NCBI RefSeq assembly: GCF_004135585.1
Contig: NZ_CP035501.1
Span: forward strand, 2,489,501-2,553,500
DNA: 64,000 bases
Source: Sphingosinicella sp. BN140058
Lineage (GTDB): Bacteria > Pseudomonadota > Alphaproteobacteria > Sphingomonadales > Sphingomonadaceae
Direction of reading: 5' to 3'
Both the position numbers and the translations under genes were made by a program. A model generated the notes under the pieces. It was not told the DNA's origin. It saw nothing but the letters and a program-made list of their open reading frames with translations, and ran no database searches. Of this stretch, positions 53,140 through 62,300 are shown piece by piece; the stretch's first letter is position 1; every line of letters begins with the position of its first letter.

Positions 53140-53901
53140 CTAGAATGCGAAGGAGTTGAAAAAGCCGACTACGGGCAGCGCGGTGAGGAGTTCGCGCTGC
53201 GCGGCACGGACGCTGGATCCGTCGACGACGACGATGTCGCCGCTGTACACGCGAGGATCCTCGACTTTGCCGCGCCTGATGTCGGTGAGATCGAATGCCG
53301 CTGCCATACGCTGACCGTCAATCTGTCGAAAGATGGCCACCCGCCTTGGATTGGCGTCGTCGGCTGTGCCCTTCGCCCGCGCGATGACCTGAATCAGCGT
53401 GATGCGACCATTCACCGGGTACATGCCGGGATCGCGAACGGCTCCATCCACCGTCACTACCCGCGTGCTCGACGACACGACGCCGACGCTCACATCGGGC
53501 GACTGCAGGTATTTTTCGCCCAACACCTGAGTCAATTTAGCGTCGAGCTGATCCGTCGTGAGATCCACCGCCCGAACATTGCCGACCAAGGGCATTGCGA
53601 TGTTGCCGGTCAGATCGACCTCATAGTCACCCGAGAGGTCGGCGACTTGGAAAACGTTGATCTTCAGCTTGTCGAGCGGAGAGATACGATAGTTCGACTC
53701 GAGCGCCGCAAGGGCCTGAGAATCGGGTTCCCCGAACGCTTCTTCACTCGGATGATACGGAAGATTGCCGCCACGGGTTCCGGCGCAGCCGGCCAGGCAC
53801 GTGGCAAGAACGGAAGCCAAGACCAGCCGGCGCAATGCCCCGGCGGCACTAGCGTTGCAACGGGGTGTGCCCGCCAGCGGGGCGTCGTCAAAGATCGACA
53901 C
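53140..53901 (-). CDS. Wza-like outer-membrane polysaccharide export lipoprotein
   Basis: A 253-residue lipoprotein. The start is GTG at 53901 with CAGGA before it. The lipobox is LATCLAGC, so the protein is anchored to the outer membrane. It holds the polysaccharide-export (SLBB/BexD) domain YRISPLDKLKINVFQVADL followed by VTVDGAVRDPGMYPV, a SLBB motif. It is shorter than E. coli Wza and lacks the C-terminal helix pore segment, so it resembles short sphingomonad GelD-like proteins. A strong promoter lies just upstream. Confidence 0.92.
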   Translation of the reverse strand: MSIFDDAPLAGTPRCNASAAGALRRLVLASVLATCLAGCAGTRGGNLPYHPSEEAFGEPDSQALAALESNYRISPLDKLKINVFQVADLSGDYEVDLTGNIAMPLVGNVRAVDLTTDQLDAKLTQVLGEKYLQSPDVSVGVVSSSTRVVTVDGAVRDPGMYPVNGRITLIQVIARAKGTADDANPRRVAIFRQIDGQRMAAAFDLTDIRRGKVEDPRVYSGDIVVVDGSSVRAAQRELLTALPVVGFFNSFAF

Positions 53902-53936
53902 GGACGGTCCTGAATTCTGCAAAATTTCGATCCCCA

Positions 53937-53964
53937 AAATTAACGATCACGGCTCCGCGGTCAA
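53937..53964 (-). promoter_or_regulatory. Probable sigma-70 promoter of the wza-wzc operon
   Basis: On the minus strand TTGACC (53964-53959), a 16-base spacer and TAATTT (53942-53937). The transcript would begin about 30 bases before the GTG at 53901. The in-frame TTG at 53937 lies at the -10, which argues against it as the start. Confidence 0.5.
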
Positions 53965-54042
53965 CCCGCTTTACCCCATCCCGACCGGCGCCGCACGGAG
54001 AATCCGTTCCCCGGCAAACAGATAGACACACGATAAGCATCG

Positions 54043-54855
54043 TCAGGCGAACGCGCTGGAAGGTCCCGCCGGGCCGCTGCCTTCGAGCTCGTCGCGGTTC
54101 GTCGCGACGTACCAGCGCTCGCCACCCTCGATCGCGAGTGCCGTCAGCACGCCGCTATGATAAGCGCCGGTATCGATCGCAATCCGATTGGGGCGCTCTT
54201 CCACCTGGCTCACGATGGTATGGCCATGGACGACCACGAAGCCATGTTCCTTGATGTCGGTGAGGAACGGCTCGCGTATCCATCGAAGGTCATGGCGATC
54301 CTGCTCTTCCAGGCCCAGGCCCGGGCGGATCCCGGCATGGACGAAGAGATAGTCGCCGAATCTGAACGTGTCCGCCAGTTCCTCGAGGAACTTGCGATGC
54401 GCCCGCGGCACCTTGGCAACCAGCAGGTCGATCGCTGCGGCCGGATGAAGCTTGCGCAGGGAGTCGGAATCGAGGCCGTAGCTCTCGGCGCATTCGGCGC
54501 CACCGAACTTCAACCAGCTTTGCAGAACGTCCTCGTCGCCGCGCAGAACCCGGAGCATCACCTCTTCGTGATTGCCACCCAGGAAGATGACTCGGGCATT
54601 GTCCGGCTGCCAGGTGCGAAGCCGCTCGATGACACCCGCAGAGTCAGGCCCGCGGTCCACATAATCGCCGAGGAAGACGATGAAATTGCGGGCTGGCGGC
54701 CGTCCTGCGATATCGGCCTCGATCTTCGCGATCAGAAGCTCGAGCAGATCGAGGCGGCCGTGAATATCCCCGATCGCATAGGCGCGCGCACCATCCTTGC
54801 CGCGCGGGCCCGAACGCGTCCCGAGATTGGACTTCAGCCTTTGAAAGAATCCCAT
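54043..54855 (-). CDS. PPP-family metallophosphatase (ApaH/PrpA-like)
   Basis: A 270-residue protein with the three PPP metal motifs: YAIGDIHGRLD (GDIHG near 29), FLGDYVDRGPDS (GDxVDRG) and FLGGNHEEV (GNHE), then VHAGIRPG and VVHGHT. This two-metal phosphoesterase family includes ApaH (Ap4A hydrolase) and PrpA/PrpE type protein phosphatases. Serine/threonine or tyrosine dephosphorylation is possible. It is beside the wza-wzc operon on the same strand. The promoter of that operon lies between them, so it is not an operon partner upstream but its product might dephosphorylate Wzc; this is speculation. Confidence 0.9.
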   Translation of the reverse strand: MGFFQRLKSNLGTRSGPRGKDGARAYAIGDIHGRLDLLELLIAKIEADIAGRPPARNFIVFLGDYVDRGPDSAGVIERLRTWQPDNARVIFLGGNHEEVMLRVLRGDEDVLQSWLKFGGAECAESYGLDSDSLRKLHPAAAIDLLVAKVPRAHRKFLEELADTFRFGDYLFVHAGIRPGLGLEEQDRHDLRWIREPFLTDIKEHGFVVVHGHTIVSQVEERPNRIAIDTGAYHSGVLTALAIEGGERWYVATNRDELEGSGPAGPSSAFA

Positions 54856-55069
54856 GACGGCACTTCTACTCCACAGCCCCAGCCGATGACCAGCCGCGCG
54901 CCCCCACGCGTCCGTCTCGTCCTGCCGAAAAGCGCTGAAGGGGGCAGGGCCCGACGCTGCGGCGGGAAAGACCGCAGCACATTGAGCGCTCCGTCGCCGT
55001 GACGAGTCTTGCGTCCGATGTCAAACCCGGCGGTGGTGCGCACGTGCGGACTCGTGCGCATTGCCCGGA

Positions 55070-56503
55070 TCAATCGGGATCGGGAAGCAGCTTGCCCGGG
55101 TTCATGAGATTGCGCGGATCGAGTGCGCCCTTGATCGCCCGCTGAACCCTGAGCCGCGTCGGCGAAGCGGTGCGCCAATATTCTGCTGCTTTCATCTGGC
55201 CGATGCCATGCTCGGCGGAGATCGACCCGCCTGCCGCCGTGACCAGATCGTAGACGAACGCGGAGACGCTTGGGCCGGTCTCGAAGAGCCAGGTCGCGGC
55301 TTCGCTCTCCACTGGCGCCTGGACGTTGAAGTGGACGTTGCCGTCGCCGAGATGGCCGAATGCGATCACCCGGGCACCCGGATAGCGTCGCTCCACCGCT
55401 GCGCGTGCCGTCTCGATGAACTCGGGCATCGCCGATACCGGCACCGATATGTCGTGCTTGAGCGCCTGACCTTCTATTCGTTCGGCTTCCGAGACGCTTT
55501 CGCGCAACCGCCACAATGCCTCCGCCTGGCGTTCGGACGTGGCAACGACGGCATCCGCCGCGAGACCCTGCTCCAGCGCCAGGCCCAGAGCGTTACCGAG
55601 CGCCTCGCCGGCGTCGGTGGCGCCCTGTGGCGCCACCGCTTCGATGAGCACGTTCCAGGCATGGGCTTCAGAGAGGGGCGCGCGAGATCCGTCGATGTGG
55701 CGAAGAACCAGGCCAAGTGCGTTGGCGGGGACCAGTTCGAAGCTTTCCACCGCCTCGCCGATCTGCCGCTCGAGATCCCGCAACAGCCGAAGCGCGGTCT
55801 GCGGGTCGGGCAGCCCGGCCCAGGCCACGGCGCGCGATCCCGGCGCGGCGGCAAGGCGCAGGCTTGCGGCGGTGACGATTCCCAGGGTTCCCTCGGCGCC
55901 GATCAGCAGCTCGCGCAGATCATAGCCTCTATTGTCCTTCCGAAGCGCGGAAAGCCCCTCGTAAACCGATCCATCCGGCATCACCGCCTCGATTCCGAGG
56001 ACGAGCGAGCGCATCGGGCCGAAGCGCAGCACCTGCGTACCGCCCGCGTTGGTCGAAACGAGCCCGCCGACCGTCGCCGAACCCTTGGACGCGAGCGAGA
56101 GCGGGAAGCGCCGCCCGGCCGCCGCGGCGGCATCATGGACCTGGGCAAGGATGACCCCGGCGTCCGCCGTCAGCACATTGTCGGTGACGGAAATGGACCT
56201 GATCGCGTTCATCCTGCGCAGCGACAGCAGCAAGGCTGCGCCGTCGGACGGCGGTGTCGCCCCGCCGACCATCGACGTGTTGCCGCCTTGCGGCACCAGC
56301 GGCACACCGGCCGCGGCACACCGAGTGACGACCGCCTGTACCTCGTCCGTCGTCGCGGGCGACAGCAATGCCGCCGTCTTGCCGCGATAGCGTCCGCGCC
56401 AGTCGGTCAGCCAGGGCGCCAGATCGCTCGCCGCCGCGGTGAAGCCGCGCGGCCCCAGCAGGGACTGAAGCTCGTCGAGAAGGTTTGTGGGAGGGGTGGT
56501 CAT
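55070..56503 (-). CDS. FAD-linked D-2-hydroxyacid dehydrogenase, GlcD/D2HGDH-like
   Basis: A 477-residue flavoprotein of the PCMH/VAO type. LVPQGGNTSMVGG and SLASKGSATVGGLVSTNAGG bind FAD, and the C-terminal part has GHLGDGNVHFNV (metal and substrate site) and EHGIGQMK, both diagnostic. The C-terminal ending DPRNLMNPGKLLP is the family standard. The enzyme oxidises D-lactate, D-2-hydroxyglutarate or similar, passing electrons to a quinone or ETF. The ATG at 56503 follows GGGGAGG; the frame continues far upstream but without matching content. It is divergent from the lipoprotein at 56606. Confidence 0.93.
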   Translation of the reverse strand: MTTPPTNLLDELQSLLGPRGFTAAASDLAPWLTDWRGRYRGKTAALLSPATTDEVQAVVTRCAAAGVPLVPQGGNTSMVGGATPPSDGAALLLSLRRMNAIRSISVTDNVLTADAGVILAQVHDAAAAAGRRFPLSLASKGSATVGGLVSTNAGGTQVLRFGPMRSLVLGIEAVMPDGSVYEGLSALRKDNRGYDLRELLIGAEGTLGIVTAASLRLAAAPGSRAVAWAGLPDPQTALRLLRDLERQIGEAVESFELVPANALGLVLRHIDGSRAPLSEAHAWNVLIEAVAPQGATDAGEALGNALGLALEQGLAADAVVATSERQAEALWRLRESVSEAERIEGQALKHDISVPVSAMPEFIETARAAVERRYPGARVIAFGHLGDGNVHFNVQAPVESEAATWLFETGPSVSAFVYDLVTAAGGSISAEHGIGQMKAAEYWRTASPTRLRVQRAIKGALDPRNLMNPGKLLPDPD

Positions 56504-56605
56504 CGTCCTCCCCTGACTCAAACGCGGCGGTCCGGCAACGTGCGATGCTTGCGTCGCGCGGCGGGCTGCAACATGGGAGCGGGGAAGAGCGGAAGGGAGA
56601 CAATC

Positions 56606-57001
56606 ATGGGACGCTGGTCCGTTGCAGTCGGCTTTGGAATCATGCTGGCGCCGCTTGCCGGATGCGATCAGCCGCAGGAGCAGCCGGCCGCACCGCTGCT
56701 CGGTTCGCTGCCCGCCGATCTCTGCGTCAAGGTCAAGGCCTCGGTCGCCCGGCTGGTCAAGACGGCGGTGATGGAATCGGACGGTGCCGGCAGCGCGACC
56801 ATCGAGGAGACGGCGTGGCTGTCGCTCGGCAAGAGCGGGCAGGATCGGCTCGTGCAGGCTCTGGCGTTCGAAGCCGTGTGCAACGCCAGGGCGGCGCCGG
56901 CGACGCAGGAGGTGACGGTTCGCAACGAGGGTGGCAGGATCCTGGTCAACCGCATCGTGGAAATCGCGCCCGATCAGGGGGCAATCTTCGAGGACGAATG
57001 A
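56606..57001 (+). CDS. Small lipoprotein of unknown function
   Basis: A 131-residue protein. The signal peptide MGRWSVAVGFGIMLAPLAGC ends with a lipobox (LAPLAGC), so the mature protein is membrane-anchored at Cys20. The rest is soluble with two more Cys and VRNEGGRILVNRIVEIAP near the end. AAGGGAG lies six bases before the ATG. I do not recognise the family. A hairpin terminator follows at 57068. Confidence 0.7.
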   Translation: MGRWSVAVGFGIMLAPLAGCDQPQEQPAAPLLGSLPADLCVKVKASVARLVKTAVMESDGAGSATIEETAWLSLGKSGQDRLVQALAFEAVCNARAAPATQEVTVRNEGGRILVNRIVEIAPDQGAIFEDE

Positions 57002-57067
57002 CCTCGAAGCCTGCTTCGTATGGTTGCGCTTGAAGTAACCGGGTACAAAGGTTGACGAGCCGCTTTG

Positions 57068-57092
57068 TTCCGGCGTTCGCCGGAAATCTTTT
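57068..57092 (+). terminator. Likely rho-independent terminator after the lipoprotein gene
   Basis: TTCCGGC (57068-57074) pairs with GCCGGAA (57079-57085) around GTTC, followed by a short T-rich ATCTTTT. It is 67 bases after the stop at 57001 and about 80 bases before the tamA start. Confidence 0.5.
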
Positions 57093-57170
57093 CGTCGGGC
57101 GTGCATCGCCAAGGTCTTCCAATCACAGCACTTTTCGGCCAAACCATAATCGTTTCGGGAGCGATGCTGG

Positions 57171-59369
57171 TTGAAGAAGGCGGGACTATTTCTATCGACG
57201 GCTGCCGGCGGGGCGATCGCCTTCGCCTCGGCGGCCGGCGCGCAGTCGCCGACGGCACAGGCGCCGGCAGTGTCTGCACAGTCCCGGCCGCTGTCCGCGC
57301 CGGCTGCCCCTGCGCCGGTGCTGCCCCCGGCAAGTTCGGCGCCGATCGTTCCCGACAGCCAGTTCCAGGAAGCGCTGCCGTCGCTCGATCCTGCCCTCGG
57401 AGCGCCGTTGGAACCGCTCGAATCGTTCGACGTGACGGACGCACCGGTCACCGCTGCGCCCACCGCGCCTGTCCCCGGGGCACCCCCTGCGAACGATCCC
57501 GCTCTGACGGAGCCGCTGACCCCGATCGGGTCCTTCGACGTGGCGACGCCGGCCCCCGGTGCCGAGACGCCGGACGACGCGCCCGGCCCGATCGAGCCGG
57601 TCCGCTACACGCTGGACGTCGAGGGCCTCGACGAGATCGGGCTCGAGGACGAGTTCCGCGATTTGTCTGCGCTCGAGGATTCCGACGGCGAAGCGACCAA
57701 CGGCTCTCAGGTTCAGCAGCGCGCCGACGAGGACGAACTGCTCGCCGTGCGGCTGCTGCGCTCGCAGGGTTATTACGACGCGACCGCAACCGCGACGGTC
57801 GAACAGCTGGTCGAGCCTGGCCGCTTGCGGGTGGTGCTCACCGCCGTCCCCGGCCAGCGCTACAATTTCGGTGCGATCCGTATCGATGGGCCGGACACGC
57901 GGCCGCCGGGTCTCGCTCGGGAGGCGCTGCCGCTGAAGAGCGGCGCGCCGATCGTCGCGATCGACGTCGAAGCTGCCGAGGCCAATGTCCGCCTGCGCCT
58001 CCCCCAGCAAGGCTATCCCTTCCCCGAGATCGGGCTACGCGACATTCTGCTCGATCCCGATACGCGGCTTGGTGACTACACCTTGCCGGTTCAGCCCGGC
58101 CCGCGCTCGAGCTTTGCCGGCTTCACCACCGAGGGCGACCTCGCCTTCGATGCCGACCATGTCGGCGTGCTTGCGCGCTTCAAGCGCGGCGAGCTCTACG
58201 ATCAGCGCAAGGTCGACGACCTTCGGGAAGCGATGATCGCCACCGGCCTCTTCACCACCGTCTCGGCGGAGCCGGTGCGGACCAACGAGGCGGCGCCCGA
58301 CGGCAATGAATATGTGAATATCCTGGTGCGTCAGGACGCAGGCCCTGCCCGATCGATCTCGGGCAGCGCGGGCTATGCCACGGGTGAGGGCTTCCGTGCC
58401 GAGGCGACGTGGGAGCATCGCAACTTCTTCCGGCCCGAAGGCGCGATCCGCGCCTCCGTGATCGCCGGTACGCAGGAGCAGACCGTTCGTTTCCAGTTCC
58501 GCCGCGCCAATGCCGGCCAGCGGGATCGCACCGTCCTGCTGCAGGCGGAAGCGGGCCGCCGCGATTACGCGGCCTTCCGCGGCTACACGACGCGGTTGAG
58601 CGGTCTGATCTCGCGCGAATCGACTCCGATCTGGCAGAAGAAATGGACCTGGGCGTACGGCGCTGAGATCATCGCTACCAACGAAAGCCGGATCGGTGAG
58701 CCGGATCTCTCGATCGGTGACGCCTTCTTGCTCGCCGGCGTGAGCGGGCAGCTCGGCTATGACGCCTCGAACAGTCTGCTCGATCCGACCAAGGGGTTCC
58801 GCCTGCTCGGCCGGATCAATCCGGAAACGTCACTACGCGATCCGACTCAGCCCTACATCCGCAATTTCGTCGACGGCAGCGTCTATTTCCCGGCGTCGGA
58901 CAACATCACCATTGCGGCGCGGACACGGATCGGATCGATCTTCGGCGCAGACCTGGACGAATTGGCGCCGTCGCGGCGCATCTATGCCGGCGGCGGCGGG
59001 TCCGTGCGCGGATTCGGCTTCCAGGAACTCGGGCCAAAGGACGTCCTTGCCAATCCGGACTTCGATCCGGAAGATCCCGACAAGGAGCCCGCCACGATCC
59101 TGGTGCCGAGGGGCGGCCGGTCGGTCGTCGAGTTCGCGCTTGAGGCCCGCTACCGGTTCGGCAATTTCGGCATTGTGCCGTTCATCGACGCCGGCCAGGT
59201 TTATGACAGTCAGTTCCCGACCCTGTCCGATCTGCGCTTCGGCGTCGGCATAGGCGGCCGCTTCTACACCAATTTCGGTCCGATCCGCGCCGACATCGCC
59301 ATGCCGATCGGGCGCCGGGAAGGCGAATCTAAGCTCGCCGTCTACGTGTCCATCGGGCAGGCCTTCTGA
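57171..59369 (+). CDS. tamA: TamA, outer-membrane BamA/Omp85-family translocase
   Basis: A 732-residue protein with a signal peptide (MKKAGLFLSTAAGGAIAFAS, cleaved after AAGAQ), a Pro/Ala-rich linker of about 90 residues, POTRA domains (about 140-400) and a C-terminal 16-stranded barrel. GGGGSVRGF is the conserved motif of Omp85 strand L6. The C-terminus VSIGQAF ends in Phe, the outer-membrane signal. The start is TTG at 57171 with GGGAG nine bases before. TamA works with TamB to insert or transport outer-membrane components. The stop overlaps the tamB start in TGATG. Confidence 0.93.
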   Translation: MKKAGLFLSTAAGGAIAFASAAGAQSPTAQAPAVSAQSRPLSAPAAPAPVLPPASSAPIVPDSQFQEALPSLDPALGAPLEPLESFDVTDAPVTAAPTAPVPGAPPANDPALTEPLTPIGSFDVATPAPGAETPDDAPGPIEPVRYTLDVEGLDEIGLEDEFRDLSALEDSDGEATNGSQVQQRADEDELLAVRLLRSQGYYDATATATVEQLVEPGRLRVVLTAVPGQRYNFGAIRIDGPDTRPPGLAREALPLKSGAPIVAIDVEAAEANVRLRLPQQGYPFPEIGLRDILLDPDTRLGDYTLPVQPGPRSSFAGFTTEGDLAFDADHVGVLARFKRGELYDQRKVDDLREAMIATGLFTTVSAEPVRTNEAAPDGNEYVNILVRQDAGPARSISGSAGYATGEGFRAEATWEHRNFFRPEGAIRASVIAGTQEQTVRFQFRRANAGQRDRTVLLQAEAGRRDYAAFRGYTTRLSGLISRESTPIWQKKWTWAYGAEIIATNESRIGEPDLSIGDAFLLAGVSGQLGYDASNSLLDPTKGFRLLGRINPETSLRDPTQPYIRNFVDGSVYFPASDNITIAARTRIGSIFGADLDELAPSRRIYAGGGGSVRGFGFQELGPKDVLANPDFDPEDPDKEPATILVPRGGRSVVEFALEARYRFGNFGIVPFIDAGQVYDSQFPTLSDLRFGVGIGGRFYTNFGPIRADIAMPIGRREGESKLAVYVSIGQAF

Positions 59370-62300
59370 TGGCCGGCGAGGACTCCATCGACAGCGCCCC
59401 CGATCAGGCCGCCGCCGCGCCGCAGCCCCGCCCGCGTCACCGCGCCCGCACCGCGGCGAAGTGGACCGGGATCGGCCTGCTCGGGCTGCTCGTCCTGTTC
59501 GGCGGATTCTTCGTCTGGCTCAATTCGGAGCTCGGCCACCGCTACGTCGTCCGCCAGATCAACAATCTGGAAATGGCGTCCGGCCTCGATATCGACGTCG
59601 GCAGGATCGAAGGCTCCCTGTTCGGCACGCTCAAGGTCCACGACATCAAGCTCAAGGACCCGAAGGGTCTGTTCTTCTCCGCCCGCGAGGCCGAGATGGA
59701 GTGGCGGCCGCTCGCCTATTTCCGCAATCACATCGATATCCGCGCCCTTACCATACCCGACGCCCATCTCTATCGGCTCCCGGAATTGCGGCCTGGTGCC
59801 GATCCGAACGCGCCGCTGCTTCCCGACATCGACATCGACGTCGGCCGCTTTGCCGTCGGGCGAATCATGGTGGATCCGGGCGTCACCGGTTACCGCCACC
59901 TGCTCGGGCTCAGCGGCCGCGCCAAGATCGCCGACGGGCGCGCCCAGGTCGCGCTCGATGCCGGCGCGCTCGCGGCCCCCAATCTACCCGGCGGCGACAA
60001 GCTCGTCCTGCGCGTCGATGCGGTGCCCGCCGCCAACCGGCTCGGCATCGGCCTGCGCGTCGAAGCGCCCGGCAACGGGTTCGTCGCCAACCTGACCGGC
60101 TTCAAGCAGCCGATCGCCGCTCTGGTCACCGGCTCCGGCACCTGGGCCAATTGGCAGGGCCGCGCCCGTGCGAATGTGGCGGGCAAACCGTTCGCCAACA
60201 TCGCCATCGGCGGTCGCGACGGCACCTTCTCCTTCAACGGTCCGATCCAGCCCGGCACGCTTCTGCCCGAAGGCCCGGCGCGGCGTCTCTTCTCGTCCGT
60301 TCAACTCGGGCTCGTCACCACCCTTGCCGAGCGCCGTGCCGATCTCCGGCTCCGCCTGAACTCGTCGGCCGTCGCCCTCGCCGCCGAGGGCCTGGTCGAT
60401 CTCGGCCAGAACCGCTTCCAGGATTTGAAGCTCGCCGGCCGCCTGCTGCAGCCGGGCGCGATCGCGCCCAATCTCGCCGCCCGCAATCTGCAGGCCTCGG
60501 CGGTGCTCAACGGCGCCTTCGCAACGCCGTTCGTGGCCTATGACGTCAAGGCCGATGCGGTCGGCTTCAACGGCACCATTCTCGAAGGCTTCACCGCGCG
60601 CGGCCGTGCCAAGGTCGACGCCGACCGCATCCGCATACCCGTGTCGGCGCGGGCGAAACGGGTCACCGGTCTCGATCCGTCGGTCGGCGGGCTGCTCACC
60701 AACGTCGCCGCCGACGGCACCGTGTTCGTCAGCGGCACTCGCATCGTCTCGGACGATCTTCGGGTCCGTTCCGACCGCCTCAATGCCACCATCGTGCTGG
60801 CCGGCGATGTCGCGCGCGGCCAGTACCGGGCCGGCATTCAGGGCACGCTCGACAATTATCAGCTCGACGGCGTCGGCCTTCTCGACATCACGACCAACAT
60901 GAACGTCACCAGCGGTCCGGGCGGCTTCGGCCTGGCCGGCCGCGTCGCCATCAAGACCGAGCGGATCGACAATGCGTCGGCCCGGGATTTCCTCGGCGGC
61001 AACGCCACCGCGTCCGCGCGGGTGACGATGAACCCAGCCGGCGCCGTCCTGCTGAACGACATTCGGGTGAACTCGCCCGGACTTCGCGTCACCTCCGGCA
61101 GCGGCAGCTGGCGCCCCGACGGACGCATCGATTTCCGCGTTGCCGGTGTCTCGCGCGAATACGGGCCGCTTGCGGTCGTGGTCGGCGGCACCGTCGATCG
61201 GCCGCAAGTTCAGCTGCGCGCGGCCAGCCCGGGCTTCGGCGTGGGATTGCGCGACGTGACCGCCAACATCCGCTCGACCGGCAGCGGCTACCGCATCAAC
61301 GCCACGGGTGAATCGCAATATGGGCCCTTCTCGGCCGACGTGACGGTGGTCGCGGGACGCGCGCTCAGCGTCGACGTCCACCGGGTCGTCTTCGCCGGCA
61401 TGACCTTCACCGGCCGGGTCACGCAATCGCCGGCGGGGCCGTTCGTGGGCAATCTGGCGATGAGCGGCGAGGGGATGAGCGGGACCATCCGTCTCGCCGC
61501 CGAGGGACGCTTTCAGCGCGCGGACGTCAACGCCCTGGCGAACAACGCCCGTATTCCCGGTGAGACGCCGATCCTGATCCAGCGCGCGATCGTCCAGGCG
61601 ACCGCGATCCTCTATCCGGATGCGCCCCACATCGTCGGCGATGCCCAATTTGCCGGCGTTCGCAGCAACAATTTCAATCTGGTCCGCGGCCGTGCCCGTG
61701 CCGACTATCGCGGCGGTCGCGGCACAGCCCAGCTGTTCGCGGAAGGCTCCAGCGGCGTGCCGTTCCGGATTGCTGCCAACGCGGCGCTCGCCCCCGATCT
61801 CTACCGCGTCGCCCTTCAGGGGCAGGCGAACAACATTCCGTTCCGGCTGGCGCGACCGGCCGAGGTGCGGCCGGCGGCCGGCGGCGGCTGGCAGCTCGCG
61901 CCCGCCCAGATCGTTCTTCCGCAAGGCAATGTCCTGCTCGCCGGCCGGTTCGGCGGCAGCGGCGGGACGTCGGTGCAATCGCGGCTCAACGATTTCGATC
62001 TGTCGATCCTCAACGCCTTCTCGCCGGGCCTCGGCGTCGGCGGCCGCGTGACCGGAAGCCTCGATTTCGCGCAGCCGGCCGGCACCGCCTTCCCGCGCGC
62101 CGACGCCCGGCTCAACGTCGCCGGTTTCACCCGCACCGGCATCGCCACCCGGTCCCCACCGGTCGATCTCGCGGTTGCGGGCGCCCTGCGGCCCGAGGGC
62201 GGCAGCCTCGCCGCCGTGATCCGGCGCGGCGGCAACGTCATCGGGCGCGCCCAGGCGCGTCTGCAACCGGTCTCGTCCGCCGCCGGCGGCTGGATGGATC

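Noticed and set aside
56504..57463. N-terminal 320-residue extension of the FAD dehydrogenase gene
   Set aside because: It has no family match, crosses the divergent lipoprotein gene and lacks a ribosome-binding site; the start at 56503 fits the family.
59984..62266. Open frame of 760 codons opposite tamB
   Set aside because: Antisense shadow; the composition mirrors the third codon positions of tamB.
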